From Ypsolopha sequella (lineage: Eukaryota; Arthropoda; Insecta; Lepidoptera; Ypsolophidae), in contig OW204011.1 in the NCBI GenBank assembly GCA_934047225.1, forward strand, positions 16,318,339 to 16,382,338: a stretch of 64,000 nt of DNA, read 5' to 3'. The position numbers and the translations under genes are program-made. Below, in pieces: positions 62,075 to 64,000 of the stretch. The first letter of the stretch is position 1; every line of letters begins with the position of its first letter. The notes beneath the pieces were generated by a model. It had not been told where the DNA came from. It saw nothing but the letters and a program-made list of their open reading frames with translations, and ran no database searches.

Positions 62075-63220
62075 CCGTTGCTTGTTACCAGAAAAACAAA
62101 TCTATAAACTAAACTTAAGTAGGTATCTTAAGTATATACTAAAGCAGATTCCGAAGGCTTTAATTTTAGTTTTAGTGCTGTCAAAACTAAATTTTGTTAA
62201 TTGCAAAATAGCTTTTAAATGTTGGGAACAGAAGCTTAATTGCCTTGGAATAAATTTAGTTTTGACAGTTCTAAGCTCTAAGCTCTAAGCCTTCTAAATC
62301 AGCTACATTGGTCAGCATTTTTTATTTATTATATATATTTCAGATTTAACGTTTATTTGTCAGGTTTTTATTTTAGGTCATCTTTAGTTAATTTTTGAAT
62401 GTTATTTAAGTTTTAGTTAAGTTTATTATTTATTTTATAAAGTAAGTATCTAAATCATGTTTAGATTTAAAATTTATCAATGAATTGTGATTGTTTCGAA
62501 TGACTAGTAAATATTTCGAAATTAAATTTTTCAAAAGCAAAACTCTTTCTAATCTCAGTAAAGGTCCGTTTAATGACAACTGCGTAACTTTAAATGACTA
62601 TTTTACATTGCGTTACTTAGTTAATTGGTTTAATAAGAATTGTATAGATGGCAGACTTTACTTGCGATAAAATGACAAAAAAAAAAACGAAACAAGTTAC
62701 CTCAAAATTTCCCGTTTTTCACGTTTTAAAGACCTTCTTCGAATCATACAACCTTGAAATTTGTTTTATAGATAAGTGAATAAATAACACCGTAACCGTA
62801 TCTTTAAAAAAATTTGCAAATTTTAACAGAAGATGAGAATTCAGTTTTTCCTGGGCGCATGTTTCTCGGTTGTCGTAACAGCACCAGCTGCTTTGAGCGC
62901 ACTATTTAAAATATAATAATAGAGTTCAGTTCTGATTGATGCAAAAATTGATGCTTAATTTGATATTATACTTGGAGTGGACCCTAAAACAGTGTTGGCA
63001 AGCTGAGCTACAGCGAAGTTAATGTTCCCCAAACTAGGTGCGGAACCCCACAGTGACTGTGGCCGGAAGTGAGGCACGTATTTGTCGTAACAAGTTACAA
63101 CGGAACCCTCTCATCCTGAGTGCATGACAAAGTAATGCTATTTTGTAGTCAACTGACAATTTTGTACTTTTTCCCCTCTCTTTGGTGGTTTTACTTTGTA
63201 TATACATACATACATACGGG
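62075..63220. other. No gene recognised
   Basis: 62150-62280 holds an imperfect hairpin (TTTTAGTGCTGTCAAAACTA / TAGTTTTGACAGTTCTAAGC). 62300-62470 looks like a LINE 3'UTR (TTATTTAAGTTTTAGTTAAG). The rest is AT-rich. Confidence 0.4.
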
Positions 63221-63225
63221 ATCGT

Positions 63226-63395
63226 TGCGGCCTGAAAGAAGATGTACTGATTAGAATAGAAAAAGATACTTCGGTGGTTTGGATATGCATAGAGGATATA
63301 AAAGTAGAGTTACCAAAATAATGTATTGTGTGCAAGTGGAAGGTACAGCTCGACCAGGCCATTTTAAAAGGACGTATGCTGACTTAATTGGTGAC
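63226..63395 (+). pseudogene. LINE ORF C-terminal fragment (RTE-like 'CGLKEDV' block), frameshifted
   Basis: Across three frames the plus strand reads CGLKEDVLIRIEK, then ILRWFGYA, then RVTKIMYCVQVEGTARPGHF and KRTYADLIGD. This order (CGLKEDV..RIEKG.LRWFGH.ER....L.K.IY...VEG...RGRP..T..D.I) is a familiar C-terminal block of insect LINE polyproteins. At least two frameshifts and point stops make it dead. The surrounding DNA is AT-rich with a CATACATACATAC run just upstream. Confidence 0.8.
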
Positions 63396-63549
63396 ATACT
63401 GATATATTTTTTGATTTTCCAGAACTCTTTATTTTCAAATACTCAATAAAAATAATTGGCACACAACAAGAAACTGTCGAGTAAATACTTTACCTAATTA
63501 AAAGTTACACAGTAGGTTTATACACCTCTTAAAGCTATTATTAGCATAC
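63396..63549. other. Flank of LTR element
   Basis: AT-rich DNA bordering the LTR. The 5 bp just outside are CATAC (63545-63549), the candidate TSD. Confidence 0.4.
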
Positions 63550-63849
63550 TGTTGTGGACTGTATGTAAGGAAAACGCTTGTTTCGATTTGTTCCTTTATT
63601 TGCTCTTTATTGTAGGAGAGCTATTATTCAACTGAATGCTGACACAGTAAACCGCCCTACTTTTATACACGCCGTTTTGCACACGGCACTAATCTAAACA
63701 GTCTTTCTTTGTCTAACATATATCTATCTCTTTCATAAATTATCTAGCTTATGTCTATCTCTCTCTATACTCGTTGGGTGCGTCTGTGCGGTACTGCCGT
63801 CGGAGACCACCCTATTTTCCGTTTACGGCGAGGCTCGGCGTCCGCAACA
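63550..63849 (-). mobile_element. 3' LTR of a Bel/Pao retrotransposon
   Basis: 300 bp. On the minus strand it starts TGTTGCGGACGCC and ends GTCCACAACA, the TG..CA form with inverted ends TGTTGYGGAC. A purine tract GGGGGGAGGAA (63850-63860) directly precedes it, as a polypurine tract must. The internal region and other LTR continue past the window edge. The pol ORF overlaps the first bases of the LTR. Confidence 0.85.
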
Positions 63850-64000
63850 TTCCTCCCCCCGGCGTAGCACGCGTAGCCTCCTTTTCTAGGACGACGAGCC
63901 TTCTTGCGGGGCGTTTGAATACTCCAGTTTTCGTTCGGACGTCTGCTACTCGTACGCCGCCGTCTGGTCCCTGGTAGGTGCGCTCGATGATGCCCATTGG
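63812..64000 (-). CDS. pol: Bel/Pao Pol polyprotein, C-terminal end (runs off window)
   Basis: The frame is open from the window edge to the stop at 63812: PMGIIERTYQGPDGGVRVAD, VRTKTGVFKRPARRLVVLEK, then a tail with PGGGMLRTP. 'WP.G.I.....G.DG.VRV..V.T..G...RP...L..L' is the module after the integrase core in Bel/Pao Pol (DUF5641-type). It shows no stop or frameshift in the 62 visible codons. The last 13 or so codons read through the polypurine tract into the LTR. GC content is well above the flank, suggesting a young copy. Activity cannot be judged from this end alone. Confidence 0.8.
   Translation of the reverse strand, partial: PMGIIERTYQGPDGGVRVADVRTKTGVFKRPARRLVVLEKEATRATPGGGMLRTPSLAVNGK

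Overview
The window looks like a piece of a moth or butterfly (lepidopteran) nuclear genome. It is AT-rich and almost wholly made of transposable-element remains: scraps of non-LTR retrotransposon (LINE) reverse transcriptase, a Bel/Pao LTR element, mariner and hAT transposase fragments, non-autonomous Helitrons, tRNA-headed SINEs and many MITE-like repeats. Several of these (the 'GTGCGAGTCGGACTCGCGC / GGGTTCCGTA' repeat, Helitrons ending GCCGCGGGCAAAAGCTAG, the LINE tails) are of types I know from Lepidoptera. The species call is inference. I found no host protein-coding exon I would defend. The two best hints of host transcription are GC-rich or Inr-bearing blocks with a 5' splice-donor-like end, at 6744-7062 and 10630-10818.

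Repeat families were defined by comparing the window with itself, and letters are used throughout. A: CCAT-tailed retroposon (8 loci). B: TATAT/CGTGACGAG element (4). C: foldback with 106-bp arms. D, E, F: elements bounded by TTAA. G: element between TAGTTTATGCTAC and CAATGCATGTGC (5). I: MITE with CGTGTAACAGAAAGGTG ends (3). J: 0.8-0.9 kb element (2). K and T: paired repeats near 13 and 43 kb. M to X: smaller families. LINE-alpha and LINE-beta: ORF 3' ends found at several loci.

Layout. 0-10 kb: LINE-alpha and LINE-beta tail to tail, a lone A copy with target-site duplication (TSD), MITE I, a 353-bp hairpin with a 132-bp tandem array, the GC-rich block, G, SINE S and J. 10-25 kb: SINE fragments, K, LINE C-termini, B, a deleted hAT with 8-bp TSD, TTAA elements D, and A with an internal duplication. 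25-35 kb: mariner remnant, a MITE with TA-type ends, the longest open LINE ORF (28183-29154, YADD), D, a complete small Helitron, and adjacent TTAA elements E and D carrying a nested Harbinger-like MITE. 35-48 kb: G inside I, a second Helitron, M with a MITE whose empty site survives at 47 kb, J beside a LINE that is cut by another MITE, and T-bounded hairpins. 48-64 kb: a 1637-bp TIR element nested inside B, an A copy with perfect 12-bp TSD, a LINE reverse transcriptase cut by chained TTAA elements, foldback C, more A, B, G and I copies, and at the right edge the 3' end of a minus-strand Bel/Pao element.

Nothing here forms an operon or pathway. What unites the window is nesting: repeated copies give both filled and empty sites, so many insertions can be ordered and their TSDs read directly.
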